Below are positions 11,098-22,419 of a DNA stretch of 64,000 bases, piece after piece (within the stretch, counting starts at the first letter, position 1; every line of letters begins with the position of its first letter). The DNA comes from Hysterangium stoloniferum. Taxonomy: Eukaryota > Basidiomycota > Agaricomycetes > Hysterangiales > Hysterangiaceae. The position numbers and the translations under genes were made by a program. The notes under the pieces are model-generated. The model ran no database searches. It was not told the DNA's origin and was given only the letters and a program-made list of their open reading frames with translations. The stretch spans positions 434,001 through 498,000 of the forward strand of contig WHVD01000029.1 in assembly GCA_015178975.1 (NCBI GenBank), in the 5' to 3' direction.

Positions 11098-14000
11098 TTA
11101 GCTCCGCCTCCCCCCTTTCCGCCTCTTCATGGAATGCGATGTGGCCCGGGGGTCGGCTTGTTCCTTGTTGGTACGCTGGTTTCCCGGGGCCCATATGGAG
11201 GCCTCCAATCCCTCACCAGAGGCAGCTGTGTCTATGGATGACCTCGGTTTGGCGGTGGCGGCAAGCTCCCCCTTGGTCTGCTTCTTCATTGAATGAAATG
11301 CAGACCAGAGGTCATCAATTTCTTCCTGTGTGTCAAACTCCACAGCCTGGTTTCCCGGGCCCACATCGAGGCCTCCGATCCCTCACCAGAGGCAGCTGTG
11401 TCTATGGATGACCTCGGTTTGGCGGTGGCGGCAAGCTCCCCCTTGGTCTGCTTCTTCATTGAATGAAATGCAGACCAGAGGTCATCAATTTCTTCCTGTG
11501 TGTCAAACTCCACAGCCTGGTTTCCCGGGGCCCACATCGAGGCCTCCGATCCCTCGCCACCAGAGGCAGTTATATCTGTGGGTGGAATGTGGTCGGCGGT
11601 GGTGGCGGTGGCGGATGGGGTGGGGTCTGCTGCAGTAGCGATGGCAGCGGATCGGGTGTGGTCTGCTGCAGTGGTGGTGTCGGTGGTGGCGGATGGGGTT
11701 GGGTCTGCTGCATTGTCGGTGGTGGCGGGTGGAGTGGGGTCTGCTGCAGTGTGGGTGGTGGCGGGTGGAGTGGGGTCTGCTTCAGTGGCGGCGGGAGTGG
11801 ATAGCAAAGGTGCGGCGTTGGAAGAGGCGCTCATGTCCCGGGACATCTCCACATAATTGAAAACGTCGTTGTTGTCCTGATTGATGTTCTCAGGGGCGGC
11901 CTGCTGCACTCCGCCGAATGTATTGATGCTGTTTGCTGTGGGGTCGGCTGCAATAGCCGTGGTAGCGGATGGGTGGGTCTGCTGCGCTGTGGTGGTGGCG
12001 GGTGGAGTGGAGTCTACTTCAGTGGTGGCGGGAGTGGATAGCAAAGGTGCAGCGTTGGAAGAGGCGCTCATGTCCCGGGACATCTCCACATAATTGAAAA
12101 CGTCGTCGTTGTCCTGATTGATGTTCTCAGGGGCAGCCTGCTGCACTCCGCCGAATGTATTGACGTTGTCCGCTGTGGGGTCTGCTACAGTGGTGGCGGT
12201 GGCGGATGGGGTGGGTTCTGCTGCAGTCTTGGTGGTGGCATCTGCAGTGGCGGTGGTGGCGGATGGAGTGGCGTCTGCTACAGTGGCAGCGGCAGTGGAT
12301 ATAGTAGGTTTGGCGTTGGAAGAGGCGCTCATGCGGCGGGTCATCTCTTCATTGAAAAAATCGTCCTTGTCCTCATTGGTGCTCTCAGGGGCACCCTGCT
12401 GTGCTCCGCTCACTGTGTTGATGCTGTTGGTTGTGGCGTGAATGCACACGCGGCGAACAGCGATAGGACTGCACATCATGAGGATGGGGACAAGGGGGGA
12501 TGACATGAGGTCATCTGCAAGAGAATATGACCGGTACGCTGAGACCGTGCAGATACATCCCAAAACAAATTTCGGCAACTTAAACACAATTGTCGCTGCA
12601 ATTTTGAGCAACCAAAGCAATATCATTCTTGCGGCCCGTGCCACAAAGCACAACGGTTGATGGCAAACGTTCCAAATGGGTCTGCGGAGATACGCTACCA
12701 TAAGTGCTGTAACTACAACACATGCGAACGTTGCTGTCATCCTGAATGTGCAGCTTGTCAATGACCGGGACTAAATGAGGGAATGGGGATATACCTTGAA
12801 GTAACCATGGGCAAAGCCTCTGCCTCAAGAGAGCGCCCAACACCGGAGAACAAACTGATGACCTGATCTATAATATCTGCGGGCATTGGACTCTGAGCCA
12901 GCACGTATTGGATGGCAGGCAAAATCTTCCAAAGAGAACCCCTGACAGGGGCAAGGCTATGGACATGGTTAGATTACGGGATGGGTTGTTAAATAAACAG
13001 ATGACTGGCTCACCTTTGATGATAGCAGGTATGTAGCATCAGCTGTGAGGAGAGAATGCACACGTGGCGAACGGCGATAGGGTTGTGCATCATGAGGATG
13101 GGGACAAGGGGGGATGACATGAGGTCATCTGCAAGAGAATATGGCCGGTACGCTGAGACCGTGCAGATACATCCCAAAACAAACTTCAGCAACTTGAACA
13201 CAATTGTCGCTGCCATTTTGAGCAACCAAAACAACACCATTCTTGCAGCTCGTGCCACAAGGCACAACGCTTGATGGCAAACGTTCCAAATGGCTCTGCG
13301 GAGATACACTACCATAAGTGGTGTAACTACGACACATGCGAATGTCGCTGTGATCCTGAATGTGCAGCTTATCAATGACCGGGACGTAAATGAGGGAATG
13401 GGGATATACCTTGAAGTAACCATGGGGCAAGCCTCTGCCTCAAGGGAGTGTTCAACACCGGAGAACAAACTGATGACCTGATCTATAACATCTGCGGGCA
13501 TCGGACTCTGAGCCAGCATGTATGGGATGGCAGGCAACATCTTCCAGAGAGAACCTTTGACAGGGGCAAGGCTATGGACATGGTTAGATTACAGGATGGG
13601 CTGTTAAATAAACAGATGACTGGCTCACCTTTGATGATAGCAGGAACGTAACATCAGCTGTGAGGAGACACTGACAGGCAACAAGTTGACAAAAATGTTG
13701 GCGTGATATGGCTCAATCTTCGCTCCTGTCATAACCTTGAAAAGCGCCATGAATTTTGAGGAAGAAGACACATCCGCTACAGGTGCAGGAAGCAGCGATG
13801 GACCGAAGATCCTTTCCGCCACAAAGCTGAGAAACTTCAGAATGCTCCACTGATGGAGTGGGAACCAAGAAACCACAAGTAACATGTGAAGGCAATATTC
13901 GCACATATTAACGTAGGAGGCAATGGAAACAGCGAGAGCGTGTGTTGCAAAGCGACGGAGGTGGGCAATGAGTTCAGCAGGTTGAGGGTAATGGGAAAGT

Positions 14001-14164
14001 CGCGGAATACTATACGGGGGACATTAAGGTTATGTGTGGAGACGAGGAAAATGAACTTACAATGTGCCGTGGACAAGTATTTTGACCGTATAAATGACTC
14101 CCAGAAGGAGAATAACAACATTGGCCAAAGGACCAATGTTGCGAGCCATAGCTTTGATGACCAT
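11098..14164 (-). pseudogene. Membrane/repeat protein, left copy (frameshifted)
   Basis: This is the counterpart of the gene at 45831. Exons on the minus strand are 14164-14061, 14009-13629, 13571-13410, 13367-13014, 12956-12795 and 12753 onward, with the same phases as the right copy. Unlike the right copy, exon 6 keeps a full second hydrophobic module (ACVVVTALMVAYL, then WLLKIAATIVFKLPKFVLGC). It has two, not three, of the 79-residue Thr/Ala-rich repeats. Near 11358 one G is missing from a run (GGG instead of GGGG). This shifts the frame inside the 57-residue repeat region: the original frame closes at 11286, and the C-terminal end is found in another frame down to 11098. The frameshift affects only the tail. 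No domain is recognised. Confidence 0.7.
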
Positions 14165-15892
14165 GGCGTTGATTGTGGAAGGTTGTAAAATTTTAGTCGT
14201 TGAGGTTGAGAGCAAGGTTGAGTTGCGAATGGATTATGATCTCCGACAAATCAATAAGTCGATCTTCCCGGGCGTCTAATGTGGCGTTGGTCAATTGAGT
14301 CACCGCATAGTTTGCTGTCAAGGATCCACGAATGGGAATTGGTATTAAGCCTGGCGGATGTCCGACGGAGCGTTGACGGGTGGACAACCAACCATAGGAG
14401 AATACCTGACAAGTTGTATAGAAGATCGCCGTTTGCTTTGTACCCGTACTCCCTCTCACTGTTAATTGTCTTCCTGATGTGACACATTCATAAATAACGG
14501 GTCTATTCCAGTCAGGTTCACGCGATTAAGGGAGGGGTGAGCTTGCATTTCCAAAGTCACGCCTTCGCTACATTTTCGCATGCACGGAAAACCCCACGTC
14601 GTGCTTGAGACCCTAGCGAGATGAATAGGGAGATTGAGAATCGCGTTTCCAATGAACGCTATTACAGAAAAAGTACCAACATGCCCTCTTCGTGCCTATC
14701 TCGTGTAACCCCAAGTCATCCCTTGGTTTGACGGTATACAATCAGATCATCCATTACATCCATGTGCTTCAGACTGGAAACCAAAGTGGCGAATTCCTTG
14801 TCTGAAACCACAGAGGGTCCCACTCTGAGGTGATATTCCAAAAGTATGTAACGAAAATTCTTTATATGGCAAAACGTTGTTGAAATTGTTGAAAGTCTGA
14901 GGCAAAGGAGCAGCGGAGTCAACGGTAAGATTATGGAGGGCGATAAGGGGCAACGTTGTGTGGCTGGGCGACAATAGGGCCATAGCTTACTAACTAATCG
15001 GTACCCACCTCTAGAGTGGCATTTTAAGGGACCTATCCAGCATTCCTCCAGCGTCACAAAAAACACCGACATCACTCATCGGCCAACCCGTCCCGAATCC
15101 CGAATTTAACACAGCAACTCAACACAACAGCCGCAACGGTATCGCAAGCAGAGATTGCGCTCCACTCCTGTCACATCTGCATAAATAATATTGTAAAGTA
15201 ATAGGTTGTATGGCTATCCGATACAAACGGGGTGACTTTGTTGACACACAGTTGGCGATTAATTTCCCTCCATCGGACAGACATCATTTGAGGTGTGCTA
15301 CCTTTGAACGACAGCAGACATTCTGTGACAGAATTTGAAACACACCCTGTTTCAGGCGACCAGGAAGGATGATAGACAAACATCAGACGCGTTCCATCAC
15401 GTGATTATGCAAGCCAATGGCTATTTCCCGAGCACAAGCGGGTAACTTACTAATTCAGATCCTACCTGCCGAACAGTCCAACTTCAGCCTTATGAAATTA
15501 TATCCTTGTGTAGACGGTCCACTTATTCATTATCTTTACTGAGAAGGACTAGTACATGTAAGGAATGTCGAGTCTGGTGTTGACCCTGATCGAGCCATTC
15601 TTCATGAAACTCAATTCTTCGCTCGATGTGGCTTTCCATAGCCTCCCATTGATTCTATAGGCGTAATCACTCGATTGCACTTGGCCTTCTTATGTAAGCC
15701 CATCTCATAACCCGCTGAACACCTCCCTACTGCGCCAGGGCGAGGCGCACTAGTCCCTGTACAGGCCAGTTCGCTATTTGAAATTTGGCGAAGATCGATC
15801 CCTCGAAGTGCGATGCTGGTGTGGGAAGATGACTAGTACTATAAAGTGCTTGCTAGTGGTTAGTGTTTTGATACCTTCGACATCGAAATACC
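14165..15892. other. Divergent intergenic region, left arm
   Basis: This 1.7-kb region separates two divergent genes and must hold both promoters. No canonical TATA-type box was identified with confidence. Several short minus-strand ORFs are conserved with the right arm, for example the exon-like stretch FATLVSSLKHMDVMDDLIV at about 14720-14800 and MALLSPSHTTLPLIALHNL at about 14980. They may be parts of a further spliced gene or upstream exons, but no start-to-stop model could be built. Confidence 0.4.
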
Positions 15893-18581
15893 GTGGGTAT
15901 CACCTTGTCAAAGAACGCTATTGGCTCCGATCCTTCCCTGGTTGGCACTCGAAGCGATCCAAAGGACTCTTATCGAGCACCATCCCAGTGGAAGACTTAC
16001 GACTATGTGATTGTAGGAGGTGGTCAGTTGTTGGGCATAGAAATAATTTATCCCGCTCATTCGTTTGTTAAGGAACTGCTGGATGCGTTTTGGCATCACG
16101 TTTATCAGAAAATCCAAATGCGACGGTACTTCTTGTGGAGGCAGGACAGAGGTGAACTTTGCGTTTAATGCCTGAAAATGACAAACATAAATAATATCTG
16201 ACCTGCACACAGTCACAAACGAACATTCTTTACGAAATTTCCTGTGGGGTTTGCTAAATTGCTGAAAACAAAGGCTGATTGGGAATATTATTCAGCGTGC
16301 GTTCGTTAGCGTGCGTCACAATAAGTCACCCCGTCTAATATGGAAGTAACAGTCCGCAAGAAAATCTGAATAATCGTCAAGTTTATATGCCCCGAGGAAA
16401 GATACTTGGAGGAACCAGGTATGTCTTGCGTTATGCGTTACGACCTTCACGCTGTGAATATAGACCATATTAACCATCATCAAGTTCGCTCAACGCGTGT
16501 ATTTACCACCGTTGCTCCCCCCAAGGTTGTACTGCATAATTCATTCATTTACCAACGTTTTACCCCGCATCGTCTGAGATTACTTTACAGATTTTAATTC
16601 GTGGGCTGCAAATGGTGCAGAAGGTTGGAGTTATGATGAACTTCATCCGTGGGTGTCGTGTATATCACTGATGCCAAACTCTGACAGATTATATGATTGT
16701 AGCTATTTCATGAAGTCTGAAGGATATGCCGCCAGCGCCTCAAAACCCGACGTAAAGCTGAAAGATCATGGTTTTAATGGCCCTTGGAAAACAAGCGAAC
16801 CGGATGTCGCCGTATGGTTTTAGATATTTTGGTCTGATTGCAAGTTGTTATCTGATTCCAGAATTATATAGCCTCTGCACCATGTTATTATGGAAGCCTG
16901 CGCAGTATTAAGCATTCCGTGGAGCCCGTAAGCAGTAATAGCAGAACTCAGACTCGAGATTATATTTTTTTTGTACAGAGACTTGAACACGCCAAATGGA
17001 ACCCTGGGTGCCAGCTCTTTCACCGCTTTCATTGATACAAAAGGCCGTCGTACGTCGCCCTATAATTTCTTTCCCAAGCCGTTGTATTAAAAATTTTTTT
17101 AGGAAGCTCTTCTGCAACTGCATATCTTACTCCTGATGTCCTCTCAAGACGGAATCTCACGATCATAGTAAAGTCACGTGTCGACAAGATATTATTCGAC
17201 ACCAATACCTCCATCTCACGGCGTCGGGCCATCGGGGTTGAATTCTCCCAGGCCCGTAACTCGCCTCGGTACCGTGTTCATGCTAGGAAGGAAATCATCA
17301 TCTGTGCTGGGGCTTTCAATACCCCACAAGTCTTGCTTTTATCTGGGATCGGGCCGGCTGCAGACTTAGAGGAAAAGGGAATTGAAGTGATCAAGGATCT
17401 CCCTGCCGTTGGCCAGAATCTCTTTGACGTCAGTCTTCTTTCAAGCGTTCTTCTTTTAAACGGACTCATTCTGATACATCATGACCAGCATCAATCGTGT
17501 GGAGCGTTATGTGTACGGACCAAGGCAGCATTTAGCTGGGATTACCTCGCAAAGCCCTTACCCGGAGTGTTTGCATTGGTTCAATGGCTTTTAAAACATA
17601 AAGGCCCATTGACAAGCTTACCCTGCCAGGGAGGGGCGTTCTTCAGGTCCGATAATCCATCGTATGTACAAGTTCACAACCGCGATTTTTTGCACATGTG
17701 ACATTGTGATCATACTTTTCACATCTAACAGTAGGATATCTTTTGAATCCAACAAGAACGAGGGTGATCAAGACATCCAGATCGCTGATTTGACTTCGGG
17801 TCTCAAGTCACCAGATATCGAATTCATGTGGTGTATGACTCTCCCCGAGTTACATTCCCACAACTGGCACACTGACGTCATTCTAGTTTCAGTTTTAGTG
17901 GTCAACAACGGATTGTCAGCGGCTCCAGCAAACGTGCAGGGCATGACAATCGTGAGGTTTCATTAGCAGACTTGATATTAAACTTCATCTTGTACACAGA
18001 GCGCACTTGCGCTGAAACCCGAGAGTGCAGGTCGGGCTTTTTTGAAAACAACCAGTGTCTGGGATAAGCCCATAATCCACTCGAAGTAGGTCCGAGGGTT
18101 TTAGTGTCCCTTGTCACCTTGACGTTTAAATCTCTGCAGCTTCTTCTCGTCAGAGAACGACATGAAGCTCATCATACGTGCTACACGGCTTCTCCTGAAA
18201 CTAATCAAGACTGAGCCTCTTGCCTCCATTGTGGAATCGACACCTCTACCTGGCAAATCTTACGACTTTTTATGGCCAGGGAATGTTTCTGACCCTGACG
18301 AAGTGAATATGCCATAATATTATCAAACATACCATCTCATCATTTTAGATTACCGATGAACAGCTACGTGAATGGATCTGTAAAAATACATCCCCGGCCT
18401 ACCATCCAGTACGTCGTCTATGTCCAAAAGCTAACTTATTTATTATTGCGCTCAATCATTTCTTCTCCCATAGACATCCTCCGCCAGAATGGGAATATCC
18501 GAAAAATCCAGTGTTATTGATTCGAAGCTGTGCGTTCACGGTGTTGATGGGTTACGCGTTGTGGACGCGTCCGCCTTCCCA
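15893..18581 (+). pseudogene. GMC oxidoreductase, left copy (no ATG, truncated)
   Basis: This is a flavin-dependent glucose-methanol-choline oxidoreductase gene with many introns. Readable exons are 15893-16022 (YDYVIVGGG, start of the FAD-binding fold), 16073-16151 (CVLASRLSENPNATVLLVEA), 16213-16296, 16353-16418, 16485-16525, 16591-16648, 16703-16811, 16872-16927, 16979-17049, 17103-~17428 (GAFNTPQVLLLSGIGPA) and further exons to 18581 (SPAYHPTSSARMG, VHGVDGLRVVDASAFP). The right copy starts with ATG; here the same position is GTG. The gene is cut in the last exon by Copia sequence, removing the second active-site histidine block (SGHPCA). Both defects point to a non-functional copy. Confidence 0.85.
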
Positions 18582-19467
18582 CACACACTCGTCGGAAAAC
18601 AATGCTACGAAATTGTCTTGTCAAATGCATTGCATGTACCTGTATTCTGCCTCACCTTATTATCAGTGAGTCAACTGGCCCATGCAGGTCTCAGTACCAT
18701 TTTTCTGGCCCAAACTCAAACATGGAAAATACAAAAACACTGGAGGATCATCATGATGGGCATGCACAAAGGAGGTTTGTATCATACCCAAACCCACCAT
18801 CCAAAGGTGATCAAGTCTGCACATACTACTGTGAACATAAACATCATGCATAGGTGAATGGGACATATTGCCATTGACCATCTGAAATGCATGGTAAATG
18901 AAGGACAAATTCAGGGTGTAGAGTCCCTCACTGGGACTCCAGTTTTCTGCAAACCTTGCACATTGGGGCTGTTCAAGTGCCAACCAGAAAAGTAATCTAC
19001 AAAACTGCTGCAGATTGTTCACTCTGACATTGGAGGTCCTATCAGCCCACTTTCACAAGAAGGTTTCAAGTATTGGATGGTGATAACTGATGATTTCACC
19101 CATTTTCCATGGATATATTTCATGAGACAGAAGAGTAAAAGCTCCCAAATCTACAAGTAATGGAAAAGTGATGTTCAGGCATTATTCCAAACAGAAATAC
19201 AGGAGGAAATATTCACACCACTCTGTGCAGCCTGGTTCCAAAGTGACATTGGTGGAGAGTACACAGGGAAACCATTCAGAGACCAACTGTGAGCTGCTGG
19301 TGTTTTCCATGAAATTTCCAGTCCACACACTCCAGAACAAAATGGAATTACTGAAAGAATGAATCAGACATTGGCTACCCTTGCAAATACCATGCTGGAG
19401 GATTCAAAGTTACCCAAATCATTCTGGGCTGATGCTATGGCTACAGCAGCTCATATTACTGGCCATA
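18582..19467 (+). pseudogene. pol: Ty1/Copia front part: pre-integrase and integrase
   Basis: The translation runs from a gag-pre-integrase region (LSNALHVPVFCLTLLSVSQL, then MGHIAIDHL) into a Copia integrase core. It shows HSDIGGPISP, DDFTHFPWIYFMRQKS, FQSDIGGEYTGK and SSPHTPEQNGITERMNQTLA. The sequence stops at AAHITGH, exactly where the terminal repeat of another element begins (19468). The Copia frame resumes on the opposite strand at 32144 (SLTTALKGKTPYEL). Stops are mostly TGA at arginine positions, with two TAA. The 5' end is missing, because the GMC sequence joins directly at 18581/18582. Confidence 0.88.
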
Positions 19468-19613
19468 GGAGGGTGTTTATAATTACTATAATCTCAAATA
19501 TTTACTAATAAAAGTCTTATTTTTACAAAACTCTATCTTTAAATAGTGATATCTATTCTGAAACAATTATATCATCAAAAAACAACCATCAGAAATAGTT
19601 CTCCATATTACCA
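19468..19613 (+). repeat. Terminal-repeat fragment (GGAGGGTG end)
   Basis: This block begins GGAGGGTGTTTATAATTAC immediately after Copia sequence. It is the reverse complement of 32680-32819, with about one substitution and one indel. It is one end of the 675-bp repeat 32145-32819. The rest of this copy is found at 37926-38447, so the repeat was cut by a rearrangement near 19613. The preceding Copia bases ATA are repeated at the other Copia junction (32142-32144), consistent with a 3-bp target duplication. Confidence 0.8.
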
Positions 19614-19918
19614 TCTTCCAGCTCTCATTTGGCATTACTTGGATGACTTTTTGCAGCTTTTCAAACCCCATACCCCACTTCCTCTTATCCATTCAGCTCT
19701 TGAATGGAGTCATGGCTTAGAAAATGCCTTGCTCTCCATTTCCAAGATCTAAGATTGAGGGACCATCAACATGCCTTGAATACTTAGGCATTGAACTTGA
19801 TTCCATGGCTATGGAAGCTCATCTACCTGCAGGTAAACTGACATACAGTATCTGTCAAACCTTCTCTTCCATCAATTGCAGCCTCACTGATCTCAGTCCA
19901 AATGTTGATAGAACTTGA
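19614..19918 (+). pseudogene. DIRS/tyrosine-recombinase-type RT fragment
   Basis: The fragment encodes LPALIWHYLDDFLQLFKP, with an intact YLDD catalytic box. After a frameshift near 19740 it encodes EGPSTCLEYLGIELDSMAM. The combination of HYLDDF with GP-TCL-FLGIELD is typical of reverse transcriptases of DIRS-like, tyrosine-recombinase retroelements of fungi. Neither the rest of the RT nor a recombinase is visible nearby. The fragment begins at the rearrangement breakpoint. Confidence 0.65.
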
Positions 19919-20325
19919 GTATATTCATCTATGAACAGAGACAGCAGTACACAATAGCAACAGTAGGTAAAACAATGATGAAAAAACTACTATGCATGTT
20001 TATCCTAATTATCTAAGGAAGCAGATACTGAATATTAAAGGTCTGTTGTGGTAAGCCTCACCAGGCTTACACCTCTCCCCACTTTGAAAAATACAGCATC
20101 CCCAACAGCCAAGTTTGCAGATGGTAGGACCATTATGGCAGATGAGTTGCAATTCAGAGAATCACAATGGGTGATGAAGATGATACCAGAATGAACTGAA
20201 AAATAAAGTCAAGGGAATTCCATGCTGCTTGCTGTTAATTGTCCAATCCCAATTCTGAATCTGTATCCCTCATCCCTAACACTGGGACTAGAACACCTAA
20301 TGGCCATTGAACCAGAGTGGGTGGG
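19919..20325. other. Gene-free flank of the Gypsy insertion
   Basis: No ORF or repeat of note is seen. The last five bases, GTGGG at 20321-20325, are the left copy of the target duplication of the Gypsy element; the right copy is 27944-27948. Confidence 0.6.
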
Positions 20326-21037
20326 TGTTACGACCCGTTCCCGGATGTTTCAATATCTGACTTCCGATCTCTGACTTCCGACTTCCGATCTCTGACTTCC
20401 GACTTCCGATCTCTGACTTCCGACTTCCGATCTCTGACTTCCGACTTCCGATCTCTGACTTCCGACTTCCGATCTCTGACTTCCGACTTCCGATCTCTGA
20501 CTTCCGACTTCCGATCTCTGACTTCCGACTTCCGATCTCCGACTACGGAACATCATAGTTACCATATCATCCACATTCTTCCCTTGTTCCGCATTTGGTA
20601 ATTTGTCCATTGACAAGTATTCACTCGTTTGTTTGTTGTATTCCCGTTTCGGAATATTGTCTCCCTAATATGTCTTATTGTACTTCCGTTTTAAGAACAC
20701 TTCCATTTCCGTCTTATTATGGTCTTAGTTTGTAGTACAATAACGAGTAGACTTATATTAGTTTCCGCGAATTTGTACTTTACTTTAGATCTGATATCGA
20801 CTTAGTTTCTTATTCCTCCTTCCGTCTTTCTGTACGCTCGATATTCGGAACTCTTCAGAACTCTGAATATCCATATCTTCCGTCATAAGTTTTACTTCTG
20901 AAATTAAGGACATTGAGCGTTTGCGTAGAGGTGCAGCACATAAGCTGAAGCCGACGTCCTGACCCTATCCACGAGTTTCCAACTTCCTGGTGACTTTCCG
21001 ATAGTTCCGGAATAAGTTCCCGACATGGCACTTAACA
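20326..21037 (+). repeat. 5' LTR, enlarged by a 21-bp VNTR
   Basis: The LTR begins TGTTACGACCC and ends CTTAACA. It is 712 bp against 544 bp for the 3' LTR. The extra 168 bp equals exactly eight units of 21 bp inserted at 20358-20540. Apart from this, the LTRs differ almost only by transitions at CpG sites. Confidence 0.93.
20356..20541. repeat. 21-bp tandem repeat within the 5' LTR
   Basis: The unit TGACTTCCGACTTCCGATCTC is present eight times more often than in the 3' LTR, which has only one partial unit (CGACTTCCGATCTC). The unit itself contains two CGACTT/CCGATC-type sub-repeats, giving a template for slippage. Open frames across it on both strands are an artefact of a 21-bp (multiple of three) period. 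Confidence 0.93.
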
Positions 21038-21071
21038 GTATATCAGATCTCAACTCTGCGACTCGCTCATC

Positions 21072-22301
21072 ATGGGTCCCAAACACAAAGCTGCCGAAGG
21101 ACCATCCCAACTTCAATCCCCGTTGTAACTTTACACCACCCAACCCGAAACCCCATTTCAGCCGACAACATCAGCTTCAGTCGAAGAAGTTACCGAGGAG
21201 GTTACCGAGGTAACAAAGGACACCAATGTTCCCCACACTTCCGACAACGAAGCAGAAGATCAGCCGGAGACATCGAAAAAGAAATCTTCCGACGAACTAA
21301 CTGAAATGTTGTTTATCAACTCCATTGTGAAATTCACTGACTACTTGAAATCCGCTGAGGATAGTAAAGAATCATCCCGCACTGGAGTCAAAGAACCCGA
21401 ACCATTTACCGGCAAGGATCCGAAAAAATTGAAGAATTTCCTTCTCCAATGCCGTTTCAGTTTCCGTGATTGACCCAATGCATTTAAATCCGACAGTCAA
21501 AAAGTCAATTTTGCGCTCTCATATCTCAAGGATACCGCTCAGGATTGGTTCGAACCCGGACTATCCGGAATATCTGACGAGACACCCGTATGGCTCGACG
21601 ACTGGGACGCTTTTGTGGAAGAACTGGAAACCAATTTCGGACCTTACGATCAATCTGGCGAAGCGGAAAATGAATTAATGACGCTCAAGATGAAGGCCAA
21701 TCAACGAGTTTCCGATTATCTCGTCAAGTTCAATACCCTCGCCACAAGATGTGGATGGGACGATTCTGCCCTCAGGCACCATTTCTATATGGGACTTCCG
21801 TCATGCCTTAAAGACGAAATCTGCAAAGATGGAAAGCCGAAAACTCTCCAACTCATGCAGATTAAAGCTCAAACATCCGATGCCCGTTATTGGGAACGAA
21901 AAGCCGAGGTTTCTTGAGAGAACCCGATGGAATGTTCTCAGAACAACAAGGCGTTGACTAGCAAGTCTTCCGGCAACAACTCAGGCAATAACACCGGCAA
22001 CTCTGGCACTAATACTGGCAAATCAAACTCCAACAAGAAGAAAGACAAGAAATCCAACAAGGAAAAACAGTCAACTTCCGACAAACCCGACATTTCCCAT
22101 TTGTTGGGTACCGACGGTAAACTCACCCCAAAGGAGAAACAACGATGTATGGACAACGACCTCTGCCTTTTCTGTGGGAAAGGCGGACACAAGGTTTCCG
22201 ACTGTACCGTTAAATCTAACTCTTCCAAGGCTCGGGCGGCAACTTCCACTACGACTACAACGTCCAAGGAAAAACCCACCATGGAGCTGAAAAAAGAGTA
22301 A
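21072..22301 (+). pseudogene. gag: Gypsy gag
   Basis: From the ATG at 21072, the N-terminus is acidic and threonine-rich (VEEVTEEVTEVTKD). It is followed by the Gag core (KEPEPFTGKDPKKLKNFLL, AQDWFEPGLSG, ALRHHFYMGLP), an Asn/Ser/Gly/Lys-rich linker and a CCHC knuckle CLFCGKGGHKVSDC at about 22165-22205. Stops interrupt it at 21125 (TAA), 21471 (TGA for arginine in FRDRPN by comparison) and 21915 (TGA). The TAA at 22299 closes the frame before the protease, so gag and pol may normally be in separate or recoded frames. Confidence 0.85.
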
Positions 22302-22419
22302 GCAACCCTCCGGAATCTGCACGGACAGAGGGTTGCGTTGACTCTCTCCATGTTTCCGAGGTTATCCGTCTCAACGCGTCTGCTCTCTCAATCCCGATTC
22401 ATTATTTGTAAAACTCATT

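Larger units (their letters stand above)
9190..18581. repeat. Left arm of ~9.4-kb inverted repeat
   Basis: This arm is the reverse complement of 41412-50902. The paired positions run from 9190 (AACAGAATAAATAT) opposite 50902, through the membrane/repeat gene and the GMC gene, to GCGTCCGCCTTCCCA at 18581 opposite 41412. By eye the inner arm is nearly identical; the outermost few hundred bases differ more. At 18581 the arm stops inside the last GMC exon and Copia sequence follows, whereas the right arm continues through the real end of the gene. The right arm is therefore closer to the ancestral layout. Confidence 0.92.

Noticed and set aside
20317..20616. Repeat-protein ORFs on both strands
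   Set aside because: They arise from the 21-bp LTR VNTR, whose period is a multiple of three.
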